From Rhodovulum adriaticum (GTDB lineage: Bacteria; Pseudomonadota; Alphaproteobacteria; Rhodobacterales; Rhodobacteraceae), in contig NZ_SLXL01000002.1 in NCBI RefSeq assembly GCF_004345735.1, positions 468,901 through 532,900 on the forward strand: a stretch of 64,000 nucleotides of DNA. Direction: 5' to 3'. The notes under the pieces were generated by a model. It did not search any database. It worked only from the letters and a program-made list of their open reading frames with translations, and was not told the DNA's origin. This document shows, one piece after another, positions 44,869-52,740 of the stretch; positions within the stretch are counted from its first letter, which is position 1; every line of letters begins with the position of its first letter. The position numbers and the translations under genes are program-made.

Positions 44869-45025
44869 AGGGGGGCCGGCGCCCCATGCCCCTGCCCTGG
44901 GCAACTTCCCCTGCCTTCCGCCCCCCATCGCGCCCCCGGTCGCCCCACCGGGGGCGCACCGCTTTGCCGTCTGGACGCCCCCCGCGCGCCCGAATAGGCT
45001 GCGCGCGATTTCCAGGAGACAGACC

Positions 45026-45889
45026 ATGGCCACCGGCACAAACATCCAGACCTATTTCGATGGCGACTGGCACGCAGGCGACGTTGCAGTGATGCGCGCC
45101 GCCGATCACGGCAGTTGGCTGGGGACAACCGTTTTCGACGGCGCCCGCTATTTCGAGGGGATTGCCCCGGACCTGATGGCCCATTGCGAACGGGTCAACC
45201 GCTCGGCCGAGGCGCTGATGATTACCCCGACCGTCAGCGCACAGGACATGCACGACATCGTCTGGGAGGGGCTGAAACGCTACGCCCCCGAGGCCGCGGT
45301 TTATATCCGCCCGATGTACTGGGCGCTGGAGGGTGATTTCCTGGGCATCGTGCCGAAACCCGATGCCACCGGCTTTGCCATTTCCCTTGAGGAAATCCCG
45401 ATGTCCCCGGCCGGCAGCGCAACGACGCTGACCACCACCCGCTTTCGCCGGCCGACGCTGGATTGCGCGGTGGTCAACGCCAAGGCCGGCTGCCTTTACC
45501 CCAACAACGCCCGCATGCTGGCCGAGGCCCGCACCAAGGGCTTTGGCAACGCGCTGGTGGCCGACGTCATGGGCAACGTGGCCGAAACCGCCACGGCGAA
45601 CGTGTTCATGGTCAAGGATGGCGAGGTCTTTACCCCGGTTGCCAACGGCACCTTCCTGGCGGGCATCACGCGGGCGCGGCACATCGCCAACCTGCGCGCC
45701 GATGGGGTCAGCGTGCACGAAACGGTGCTGAGCTTCGACGATTTCCGCGCTGCGGACGAGGTCTTTCTGTCCGGCAACATGATGAAGGTCACCCCGGTCA
45801 AGGCGTTTGACGACGTGCAATACCAGCCCGGCCCCATGACCAAGCGCGTGCGCGAACTGTACTGGGATTGGGCGCATTCGGCGGCCTGA
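45026..45889 (+). CDS. Branched-chain amino-acid aminotransferase (PLP fold-type IV)
   Basis: Transaminates 2-oxoacids of Leu, Ile and Val with glutamate, 287 residues. Fold-type IV PLP enzyme: DHGSWLGTTVFDGARYFEG at the start, NAKAGCLYPNNARMLAEARTKGF (in most homologues a PLP-Lys segment lies in this region) and GNVAETATANVFMVKDGEVFTP, the class IV signature. Could also be a D-amino-acid/aminodeoxychorismate-lyase relative, but the pattern fits IlvE best. Start ATG follows AGGAGAC. The 251-bp region upstream contains two hairpins. Confidence 0.85.
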   Translation: MATGTNIQTYFDGDWHAGDVAVMRAADHGSWLGTTVFDGARYFEGIAPDLMAHCERVNRSAEALMITPTVSAQDMHDIVWEGLKRYAPEAAVYIRPMYWALEGDFLGIVPKPDATGFAISLEEIPMSPAGSATTLTTTRFRRPTLDCAVVNAKAGCLYPNNARMLAEARTKGFGNALVADVMGNVAETATANVFMVKDGEVFTPVANGTFLAGITRARHIANLRADGVSVHETVLSFDDFRAADEVFLSGNMMKVTPVKAFDDVQYQPGPMTKRVRELYWDWAHSAA

Positions 45890-45983
45890 CGCCCCACGCC
45901 CCCGGGCACATCGGCATTGGCTTGGCAACGCTTGCCACGGCGCCGGTGCTCGGCCATGCTGAGGCCCGGATGGGGAGAGTGAG

Positions 45984-46439
45984 ATGCGCAAGTTCCTTGT
46001 GGTTCTCGACGACAGCCGCGAATGCCTGAACGCGATGCGCTTTGCCGCGATGCGCGCCGCGCGCACGGGCGGCGGCGTGCAGATCCTGTCGGTCATCCCC
46101 CCCGAAGAGTTCAACCACTGGATCGGCGTCGGCGACCTGATGCGCGAAGAGGCCCGCGAGCGGATCGAGGCGCATTTCGAGGTCTTTGCGAAATGGATGC
46201 GCGACCGGCAGGGCATCGACCCCGAACTGGTCGTCCGCGAGGGCGAGGCGGTGGCCGAAATCCTGTCCCAGATCCGCGAGGATGCGGAAATCGGCGTGCT
46301 GGTTCTGGGGGCGGGCACCGACAAGAAGGGGCCGGGCCCGCTGGTCACGCAATTGTCGAAATCCGCGGGCAGCCTGCCGGTGCCCCTGACCATCGTGCCG
46401 GGCGGCCTGTCCAAGGAAGGGTTGGAAGCGGTCTGCTAG
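45984..46439 (+). CDS. Universal stress protein (UspA family)
   Basis: 151 residues with a single Usp domain. The N-terminal RKFLVVLDDSRECLNAMRFAAMRAAR is the family opening (Asp of the nucleotide pocket), and the C-terminal IGVLVLGAGTDKKGPGPLVTQLSKSAGSLPVPLTIVPGG carries the ATP-binding G-x2-G-x9-G-S/T-like pattern. Exact stress signal unknown. ATG follows GGGGAGAG. It ends one base before the palindrome upstream of the Nfu gene. Confidence 0.88.
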   Translation: MRKFLVVLDDSRECLNAMRFAAMRAARTGGGVQILSVIPPEEFNHWIGVGDLMREEARERIEAHFEVFAKWMRDRQGIDPELVVREGEAVAEILSQIREDAEIGVLVLGAGTDKKGPGPLVTQLSKSAGSLPVPLTIVPGGLSKEGLEAVC

Positions 46440-46456
46440 TTTGGAATCATTCCAAA
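46440..46456. promoter_or_regulatory. 17-bp palindrome upstream of nfu, Irr-box-like operator
   Basis: TTTGGAAT-C-ATTCCAAA is a perfect inverted repeat around one base. It differs from the alphaproteobacterial iron control element (Irr box, TTTAGAA-N3-TTCTAAA) at one base in each half. It abuts a candidate -35 (TTGACA, 46459-46464) of the Nfu gene. Confidence 0.5.
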
Positions 46457-46458
46457 GG

Positions 46459-46487
46459 TTGACAAGGCCGGTATTCCGGCGCATATC
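46459..46487 (+). promoter_or_regulatory. Candidate promoter of the Nfu gene
   Basis: A consensus -35 TTGACA (46459-46464) with CATATC 17 bases downstream (46482-46487); the -10 is weak. It is located directly behind the palindrome, 27 bases before the ATG at 46514. Confidence 0.35.
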
Positions 46488-46513
46488 CGACCGGAAAGCT
46501 AAGGAATTGAGTC

Positions 46514-47074
46514 ATGTTCATCCAGACCGAGTCCACACCGAACCCCGCAACGCTGAAATTCCTGCCCGGCCAGGCCGTGCTGGAGGTCGGAACTGCTGAT
46601 TTCCCGGCGCCCGAGGCGGCAGAGAAGTCGCCGCTGGCCAGCCGCATCTTTGCGGTGGACGGGGTGCGCGGTGTCTTTTTCGGAACCGATTTCGTAACCG
46701 TGACCAAGGCCGACACCGTCGAGTGGGACCATATCAAGCCCGCGATCCTGGGCGCGATCATGGAGCATTTCCAGTCCGGCGACCCCGCGATCCGCGGCGA
46801 GGGCGGCGGCGACGGCCATGCGGCACATGACGGCCCCGACAGCGAAATCGTCAACCAGATCAAGCAATTGTTGGATACCCGCGTGCGCCCCGCTGTGGCC
46901 CAGGACGGGGGTGACATCACCTTCCATGGCTTTGAACGGGGCGTGGTCTATCTGCACATGCAGGGGGCCTGCGCGGGCTGTCCCTCGTCCACGCTGACGC
47001 TGAAGATGGGGATCGAGAACCTGCTGCGCCACTACATCCCCGAGGTGACAGAGGTGCGCCCGGTCGCAGACTGA
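46514..47074 (+). CDS. Nfu-type iron-sulfur scaffold/carrier protein
   Basis: Delivers or assembles Fe-S clusters, 186 residues. The N-terminal Nfu_N domain reads MFIQTESTPNPATLKFLPGQAV, identical in style to mitochondrial NFU1 and alphaproteobacterial homologues. The C-terminal NifU-like domain (VRPAVAQDGGDITFHGFE) has the cluster-binding CAGCPSSTLTLKMGIENLL. A palindrome like an iron-control box sits just upstream, fitting a gene regulated by iron supply. AAGGA precedes the ATG. tsaB starts five bases later. Confidence 0.92.
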   Translation: MFIQTESTPNPATLKFLPGQAVLEVGTADFPAPEAAEKSPLASRIFAVDGVRGVFFGTDFVTVTKADTVEWDHIKPAILGAIMEHFQSGDPAIRGEGGGDGHAAHDGPDSEIVNQIKQLLDTRVRPAVAQDGGDITFHGFERGVVYLHMQGACAGCPSSTLTLKMGIENLLRHYIPEVTEVRPVAD

Positions 47075-47078
47075 TCCC

Positions 47079-47738
47079 GTGACTGCGCAGACAATCCTTG
47101 CCTTTGACACGTCGGCCGCGCATTGCGCGGCCGCGCTTTTGCGTGGCGACACCGTCATCGCGTCGGACCGGGCCGAGATGAGCCGCGGCCAGGCCGAGGC
47201 ACTGGTCCCCCTGCTGGAACGCCTGATGGCGCAGGGGGGCTGTGGCTGGGCCGATCTGGACGCCCTCGGCGTGGGGATCGGGCCGGGCAACTTCACCGGC
47301 ATCCGAATTTCCGTGGCACTGGCCCGCGGGCTGTCGTTGGCGTTGGGCGTCCCTGCCATCGGCGTATCGGGGTTCGCAGCACTGGCCGAGGGCGAGGCGG
47401 GCGCGCTCCTGCTCAGCCTGCCAGCGCCGCGCGACGGGGTTTACCTGCAAGCCATGTCCGGGGGCGACGCGCAGGGCGATCCGGTGCTGGCCAGCCCCGA
47501 GGCGCCGCCAACCGGCCTGGCGCCCGCGGGTGCACGCGTGATCGGCCATGCGGCGGATCGCATCGGCGCGGCCCTGGGCCTGCCCGCCCAGCCGCGCGCC
47601 CTGGACGATATCGCCCCACGCATTGCCCGCGTGGCGGCCAGACGCCTGGGAACCCCACAGCCGCGCCCGGCGCCGCTGTATATCCGGCCGGCGGACGCGG
47701 CCCCGCCCGCCGATCCGCCCCCGGCGATCCTGCCATGA
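47079..47738 (+). CDS. tsaB: tRNA threonylcarbamoyladenosine synthesis protein TsaB
   Basis: Partner of TsaD in making t6A37 on tRNAs that read ANN codons, 219 residues, GTG start. ASKHA-fold signature LAFDTSAAHCAAALLRGD and the family motif GVGIGPGNFTGIRISVALARGLSLAL are clear. It overlaps rimI by four bases (ATGA). The pair tsaB-rimI is a usual arrangement. The Ala/Pro-rich C-terminal tail is low complexity. Confidence 0.94.
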   Translation: MTAQTILAFDTSAAHCAAALLRGDTVIASDRAEMSRGQAEALVPLLERLMAQGGCGWADLDALGVGIGPGNFTGIRISVALARGLSLALGVPAIGVSGFAALAEGEAGALLLSLPAPRDGVYLQAMSGGDAQGDPVLASPEAPPTGLAPAGARVIGHAADRIGAALGLPAQPRALDDIAPRIARVAARRLGTPQPRPAPLYIRPADAAPPADPPPAILP

Positions 47739-48151
47739 CGCCCGATACGCTGGCCGCCCTGCATGCGGCCTGTTTCACCACCCCACGCCCCTGGCGCGCG
47801 GAAGAGTTTGCCGCCCTGCTGGCAGGCCCCGGCACCTTCCTCTGCGGCGATGCCACGGCCTTCGCCTTGGGGCGTGCTTTGGCGGGCGAGGCCGAGTTGC
47901 TGACCCTGGCGGTTTGCCCCACGGCGCGGCGGCAGGGGCTGGGCCGCGCGCGCCTGGCCGCGTTCGAGGACGCCGCACGGGCCAGGGGGGCCGATACCGC
48001 CTTTCTGGAGGTCGCCGCGGACAATGCCGCCGCACGGGCCCTTTACGACGCGGCGGGCTATGGGCAGGCCGGGCAGCGCCCCGGTTATTACGCAGCCCCC
48101 GACGGCAGCCGGATCGACGCGCTGGTTCTGCGCAAATCCCTGACCGGATAA
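47735..48151 (+). CDS. rimI: RimI-like GNAT acetyltransferase
   Basis: GCN5-related N-acetyltransferase, 138 residues. Acetyl-CoA-binding motif A is LLTLAVCPTARRQGLGRARLAAFEDAARARGAD (RRxGxG/A), followed by FLEVAADNAAARALYDAAGYGQAGQRPGYY, typical of RimI, which acetylates ribosomal protein S18. The symbol rests on the neighbourhood with tsaB as well as on the motif. The start ATG at 47735 overlaps the tsaB stop. Confidence 0.88.
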   Translation: MTPDTLAALHAACFTTPRPWRAEEFAALLAGPGTFLCGDATAFALGRALAGEAELLTLAVCPTARRQGLGRARLAAFEDAARARGADTAFLEVAADNAAARALYDAAGYGQAGQRPGYYAAPDGSRIDALVLRKSLTG

Positions 48152-48244
48152 AAATTTCCGCGATCCGCGCCCCTTGCGGACCCCGGACCGGGTGACGCGC
48201 CATCCCGCATGCCATATGGTGGGACCGCGAGCCAGGAACCGACC

Positions 48245-49159
48245 ATGCAGATTTACCTGCCCATTGCAGAGGTTTCCGTGAACGCCTTCCTCTTGCTGGG
48301 GCTGGGCGGGATGGTCGGCGTGCTGTCAGGCATGTTCGGCGTGGGCGGTGGGTTCCTGATGACGCCGTTGCTGTTCTTCATCGGTATTCCCCCCGCCGTC
48401 GCCGTGGCGACCGAGGCGAACCAGATCGTCGCCTCGTCCTTTTCGGGGGTTCTGGCGCATCTGCGGCGCAAGACCGTCGATTTCAAGATGGGAACGGTGC
48501 TGCTGGTCGGCGGCCTGATCGGCGCCGGTGCTGGCGTCGCATTGTTCAACATGTTGCGCGAAATGGGCCAGGTCGATCTGCTGGTCAAGCTGTGCTACGT
48601 GCTGTTTTTGGGCGTGATCGGTGCGCTGATGTTCGTCGAAAGCCTGCGCGCCATTCGCCAGACCCGTTCGGGCAAGCCGGTGCCCAAGCGCAAGCAGCGC
48701 GGCTGGATTCACGCCCTGCCCTTCAAGATGAAATTCCGCACCTCGGGGCTGTACCTGTCGGTGATCCCGCCGCTGGTGGTGGGCGCGGCGGTGGGCGTGC
48801 TGGCCGCGATCATGGGGGTTGGCGGCGGCTTTATCATGGTGCCGGCGATGATCTATATCCTGGGCATGCCGACCAAGGTGGTCGTGGGCACCTCGCTGTT
48901 CCAGATCATTTTCGTCACCGCCTTTACCACCCTGTTGCATGCGACCACGAACTATACGGTCGATATGGGGCTGGCGCTGCTGTTGCTGATCGGGGGCGTG
49001 GTCGGTGCGCAGATCGGCACGCAGATCGGGTTGAAGATGAAGGCAGAACAGTTGCGCATCCTGCTGGCGCTGATGGTGCTGGCGGTGTGCGGCAAGCTGG
49101 CGCTGGATCTGCTGCTGGAACCGGCAGAGCTGTATTCACTGGGCACCGGGGGGCACTGA
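48245..49159 (+). CDS. TauE/SafE-family sulfite/organic anion exporter
   Basis: Membrane transporter, 304 residues with around eight helices in two repeats. Each repeat carries the family Gly-rich motif: GLGGMVGVLSGMFGVGGGFLMTPLL (about residues 21-45) and GAAVGVLAAIMGVGGGFIMVPAMI in the second half. Substrates in the family include sulfite, sulfoacetate and other sulfonates, but none can be assigned. The ATG at 48245 has AGGAACC upstream and is preferred over an in-frame ATG at 48209. It is coupled to a TIGR02186 gene by one-base overlap. Confidence 0.88.
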   Translation: MQIYLPIAEVSVNAFLLLGLGGMVGVLSGMFGVGGGFLMTPLLFFIGIPPAVAVATEANQIVASSFSGVLAHLRRKTVDFKMGTVLLVGGLIGAGAGVALFNMLREMGQVDLLVKLCYVLFLGVIGALMFVESLRAIRQTRSGKPVPKRKQRGWIHALPFKMKFRTSGLYLSVIPPLVVGAAVGVLAAIMGVGGGFIMVPAMIYILGMPTKVVVGTSLFQIIFVTAFTTLLHATTNYTVDMGLALLLLIGGVVGAQIGTQIGLKMKAEQLRILLALMVLAVCGKLALDLLLEPAELYSLGTGGH

Positions 49160-49908
49160 TGCTGATCCGTGCGTTGCTGCTGTGCCTGGCCTTGGCCCTG
49201 CCCGCACAGGCCGAACAGGTGGTGGCGGGCCTCAGCCAGACGCGGGTGTCGATCACCACGAATTTCGCTGGCTCCGAAATCCTGATCTTCGGCGCGGTCA
49301 AGCGCGAGGCGCCCTTGCCCGAGGGCACCCCGCTGAACGTGGTGGTAACCGTGGCCGGGCCATCCACCCCCGTTACCGTGCGGCGCAAGGCGCGGCGGCT
49401 GGGGATATGGGTGAACACCGACGCGGTGGAAATCGCCTCTGCCCCCAGTTTCTACGCTGTCGCCAGCACCGCCCCGCTGGAACTGGCCCTGTCTCAGGCC
49501 GAGGATGACCGGCACAAGGTTTCCATCCCCAAGGCGATCCACGCCGCCGGGACGGACGCGGCGACAGCGGAGTTCACCGAGGCGCTGATCCGCATCCGGC
49601 GGAACACGGACCTGTACCAGATGCTGCCCTATGCGGTCTCGCTGCGCGAAGAGACCCTGTTCCGCACCTCGATCGCGCTGCCCGCCAACCTGCACGAGGG
49701 CGACTATACCACCCGCATCTTTCTGACCCGCGGCGGCGCGGTGGTGGATTCCTATGAAACCACGATCGGCGTGCGCAAGGTCGGGCTGGAACGCTGGGTC
49801 TATACCCTGGCGCATCAGCACCCGCTGATCTATGGGCTGCTGTCCCTGGCCATCGCCATCGCAGCGGGCTGGGGCGCCTCTGCCATATTCCGAATGGTGA
49901 GGGGCTGA
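49159..49908 (+). CDS. TIGR02186-family transmembrane protein
   Basis: 249 residues. The signal peptide MLIRALLLCLALALPAQAEQ is followed by a mostly beta domain (GLSQTRVSITTNFAGSEILIFGAVKREAPLP) and a C-terminal helix (YGLLSLAIAIAAGWGASAIF) anchoring it in the membrane. This matches an uncharacterised family (TIGR02186) that is frequently found next to TauE/SafE transporters in alphaproteobacteria. A periplasmic accessory role for the exporter is plausible but unproven. ATG overlaps the TauE stop (TGATG). Confidence 0.8.
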   Translation: MLIRALLLCLALALPAQAEQVVAGLSQTRVSITTNFAGSEILIFGAVKREAPLPEGTPLNVVVTVAGPSTPVTVRRKARRLGIWVNTDAVEIASAPSFYAVASTAPLELALSQAEDDRHKVSIPKAIHAAGTDAATAEFTEALIRIRRNTDLYQMLPYAVSLREETLFRTSIALPANLHEGDYTTRIFLTRGGAVVDSYETTIGVRKVGLERWVYTLAHQHPLIYGLLSLAIAIAAGWGASAIFRMVRG

Positions 49909-49909
49909 G

Positions 49910-50380
49910 TCAGACCGGCGCAGCGGGATCGCGCGGCGGGCCGAACCGGGCGATCAACCGTTCCACGATCTGGTCGCGGGTCTGGCGATAGGCGACCAGC
50001 TTGTCGGCGCGGGTTTCGCCCAGGCCGGCGGGGTCCAGCACGGGCCAGTAATCGACATCCAGGTGGTAATAGCGCGTCAGTTCCTGCGCGCGGCGCAGGC
50101 TGGCCGGAGACATCGCAATAATCAGGTCAAAGCCCGACAGATCGTCGCCCCAATCCTCCATCTCGTCGAAAGAGCGGGCGCGGTGGCGTTCGATTTCCAC
50201 CCCGATTTCGCCACAGACCGCGACAGAAAAGCCGTCTATTTCCCGGTCGCTGCGCACGCCCACGGATTGAACGTAGATGTCCTGGCCATAGAACTTTTTC
50301 ATGATGCCCTCGGCCATGGGCGAACGGACGGAATTGTGGTCGCAGCAGAAAAGAACCGAGGAAGGAAGCACCCCGGCCAC
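49910..50380 (-). CDS. Low-molecular-weight protein-tyrosine-phosphatase family protein
   Basis: 156 residues, GTG start at 50380 two bases after the UPF0262 stop. The P-loop CX5R is CDHNSVRSPMAEG near residue 12, with a second Cys directly before it; the general-acid Asp lies in YWPVLDPAGLG. Both catalytic elements are present, so it should be an active LMW-PTP or arsenate-reductase relative; the family branch near hisD is often annotated arsC-like. The open frame further upstream belongs to UPF0262 in another frame. Last gene of the murA unit. Confidence 0.87.
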   Translation of the reverse strand: MAGVLPSSVLFCCDHNSVRSPMAEGIMKKFYGQDIYVQSVGVRSDREIDGFSVAVCGEIGVEIERHRARSFDEMEDWGDDLSGFDLIIAMSPASLRRAQELTRYYHLDVDYWPVLDPAGLGETRADKLVAYRQTRDQIVERLIARFGPPRDPAAPV

Positions 50381-50381
50381 C

Positions 50382-50867
50382 TCAGCCCCCGTAATGCAGA
50401 ACGCAGACCAGGGTGAAGAGGCGTCGCGCGGTGTCGATATCCAGGTCCGCCTTGCCCTCCAGCCGTTCCTGCAACAGCCGCGCGCCCTCGTTGTGGATGC
50501 CGCGCCGGGCCATGTCGATGGCCTCGATCTGGCTGGGCGGCAGGCGTTTGACCGCGTCGAAATAGCTTTCGCAGATCTGCCAGTAATCCTTGACCGCCTG
50601 GCGGAAGGGCGACAGCGACAGGTGAAACTCTGCCGCCGGGTCGCCGTTTTCGGTGCGCACGTCAAAGACCAGCCGGCGTTCGCGGATTGACAGCGTCAGG
50701 CGAAACGGGCCGTCGGGTGCCGGCCGATCCTCGCGCCCCGGCAGGGCAAAGGAGTTGTCCTCCATCAGGTCGAACAGGGCGACCTTCCGCTCCTGCTCGA
50801 TTTCGGGCGTCGGCGGGGGAAGGTTCGAATCGTCCAATTCGACATGGCAAAGACGCGCAGCGCTCAT
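50382..50867 (-). CDS. UPF0262 family protein
   Basis: 161 residues, soluble. Conserved family stretches are HVELDDSNLPPPTPEIEQERKVALFDLMEDN and SLSPFRQAVKDYWQICESYFDAVKRLPPSQIEAIDMARRGIHNEGA. Function unknown. It overlaps hisD by four bases (ATGA), and its stop is two bases from the GTG of the phosphatase, so it is encoded within one translational unit. The constant neighbourhood is its main clue. Confidence 0.88.
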   Translation of the reverse strand: MSAARLCHVELDDSNLPPPTPEIEQERKVALFDLMEDNSFALPGREDRPAPDGPFRLTLSIRERRLVFDVRTENGDPAAEFHLSLSPFRQAVKDYWQICESYFDAVKRLPPSQIEAIDMARRGIHNEGARLLQERLEGKADLDIDTARRLFTLVCVLHYGG

Positions 50868-52174
50868 TCCCCGGCCTCGTTCAGTTTGTTCAACCGCGCA
50901 CGCACGGAAAGGCCATGCGCCTCAAGACTTTCCGAGATGGCAAGCGTTTCGGCAGCCGGTCCGATCGCCTTTAGCGCGGCGGGTGTCATGTGGGCCAGGG
51001 TTGTGCGTTTCATGAAATCCAGAACGCTGAGGCCAGAGGAAAACCGCGCCGAACGCGCGGTCGGCAGAACGTGATTGGGGCCGCCGACGTAATCCCCGAT
51101 GGCCTCTGGCGTCCACTGGCCCAGGAAGATCGCGCCCGCATGGGTGATCTTGGCCGACAGCGCCTCTGGATCGGCGACGCACAGTTCCAGGTGCTCGGGC
51201 GCGACGCGGTTGGACAGCGCAGCGGCCTCGTCCAGGTCGCGCACGGTGATGATCGCCCCGAAATCACGCCAGCTGGCCCCGGCGATGGCGTGGCGTTCCA
51301 GGGTTTCCAGCCGCTTTTCAACCGCCGCCGCGACAGCCTGCCCGAAGGCGGCATCGTCGGTAACCAGAATCGACTGGGCGCTTTCGTCATGCTCGGCCTG
51401 GGACAGCAGGTCGACGGCCACCCAATCGGGGTCGTTATCGGCATCCGCGATCACTAGGATCTCGGACGGACCGGCGATCATGTCGATGCCGACCTTGCCG
51501 AACACGCGCCGCTTGGCCGCGGCGACGAAGGCGTTGCCGGGGCCGGTGATCTTGTCCACCGGGCGGATCGTGTCGGTGCCATAGGCCAGCGCCGCGATCG
51601 CCTGCGCGCCGCCGATGCGATAGACCGTGTCCACCCCCGACAGTTTCGCCGCCAGCAGCACCAGCGGGTTCGCCTTGCCATCCGGCGTGGGCGCGCAGAT
51701 CACCAGCCGTTCAACGCCCGCGACCTGCGCCGGGATCGCATTCATCAGCACCGAAGAGGGGTAAGAGGCCAGCCCACCGGGCACATACAGCCCCGCCGCC
51801 GACACAGGCGTCCAGCGCCAGCCCAGGGTCGCCCCGTCCGGATCGGTCCAGCGCGCGTCATCGGGTTTCTGCCGGACGTGATACGCACGGATGCGTTCGG
51901 CGGCCAGTTCCAGCGCATCGCGTTCCACGGCGGGCACCTTGGCACATTCGGCCTCGATCTCGGCCGGCGAAAAGGCCAGCGTTTCGGGTGTCAGGGACAA
52001 ACGGTCGAAACGCTCGGTCAACTCGATCACGGCCGCGTCGCCGCGCGCACGCACATCCGCGATGATCGCCGCGACGGTATCGTCCACGTCGGGGCTATCC
52101 TCGCGCTTGGCATTCAGCAGCGCATCAAAGGCAATCTCGAAATCGGTGGCCGTGCTGTCCAGGAATACCGGCAT
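50864..52174 (-). CDS. hisD: Histidinol dehydrogenase
   Basis: Last two steps of histidine synthesis, histidinol to histidine with two NAD, 436 residues. Zinc and NAD-binding signature region: IDMIAGPSEILVIADADNDPDWVAVDLLSQAEHDESAQSILVT, with Gln and His ligands in LSQAEHD. The C-terminal GPNHVLPTARSARFSSGLSVLDFMKRTT carries the catalytic His of the family. It is separate from hisS-hisZ-hisG by 45 kb, so histidine genes are dispersed here. Overlaps UPF0262. Confidence 0.96.
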   Translation of the reverse strand: MPVFLDSTATDFEIAFDALLNAKREDSPDVDDTVAAIIADVRARGDAAVIELTERFDRLSLTPETLAFSPAEIEAECAKVPAVERDALELAAERIRAYHVRQKPDDARWTDPDGATLGWRWTPVSAAGLYVPGGLASYPSSVLMNAIPAQVAGVERLVICAPTPDGKANPLVLLAAKLSGVDTVYRIGGAQAIAALAYGTDTIRPVDKITGPGNAFVAAAKRRVFGKVGIDMIAGPSEILVIADADNDPDWVAVDLLSQAEHDESAQSILVTDDAAFGQAVAAAVEKRLETLERHAIAGASWRDFGAIITVRDLDEAAALSNRVAPEHLELCVADPEALSAKITHAGAIFLGQWTPEAIGDYVGGPNHVLPTARSARFSSGLSVLDFMKRTTLAHMTPAALKAIGPAAETLAISESLEAHGLSVRARLNKLNEAGE

Positions 52175-52263
52175 CTGGGGTCCTCATAGGGGTCTTCGCG
52201 CCTATGTAGCGGCAATTTCGCCCCGGGTGAACACCCCAAAGCGGCAGCGGCGCCCCCTGCCCC

Positions 52264-52740
52264 TCAGGGGTGCTGCGGCGCCTTGCCCGACGGCGCGGTA
52301 TAGGGGCGGGTCACGTCGTTCAGAGTGACCTCCAAGCATTCCACGTCCAGCGCGATCGCCCCGTCCCCGGCCAGCGTCAGAACCACGCGCCCGCCGCCAT
52401 CGGTCCCCGGCTCAAAGCTGACCGAAAGCAACGACAACACAAGGTCGCGGTCGCCCCGGTCAAAGCCCTGGCTGGCCACCTGCTGCACGTCCTCGACGCT
52501 CAGCACCGCTTGCACCCGCTCATAGGGGCGGCCCATGCGGTCGGCGGCGGCGCGATCTTCCCAGCGAAAGCGGTTGACCAGAACGGCAAAACGCCGCCGC
52601 GCGCGGTCCCACCGCATTTCCGTGACCGGCATCACGGCATCCTGGACCAGCGCCGAAAGAACCTGCAAATCCTCTGCCGTGACCGCCATCAGGCGCAGCG
52701 GGCGTTCGGCGCCATCCTCGAAACGTGCGTCCCCGGTCAT
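52264..52740 (-). CDS. DUF2948 family protein
   Basis: 158 residues, soluble, no signal peptide. [50 protein letters not shown] is the family core. Function unknown; essentially confined to alphaproteobacteria. It overlaps murA by four bases (ATGA) and is followed after 89 bp by hisD. Its fixed place between murA and hisD suggests co-regulation rather than a proven joint pathway. Confidence 0.88.
   Translation of the reverse strand: MTGDARFEDGAERPLRLMAVTAEDLQVLSALVQDAVMPVTEMRWDRARRRFAVLVNRFRWEDRAAADRMGRPYERVQAVLSVEDVQQVASQGFDRGDRDLVLSLLSVSFEPGTDGGGRVVLTLAGDGAIALDVECLEVTLNDVTRPYTAPSGKAPQHP

Noticed and set aside
44812..44997. Possible leader peptide before the aminotransferase
   Set aside because: The frame has no run of Leu, Ile or Val codons, and its ATG lies inside a hairpin arm.
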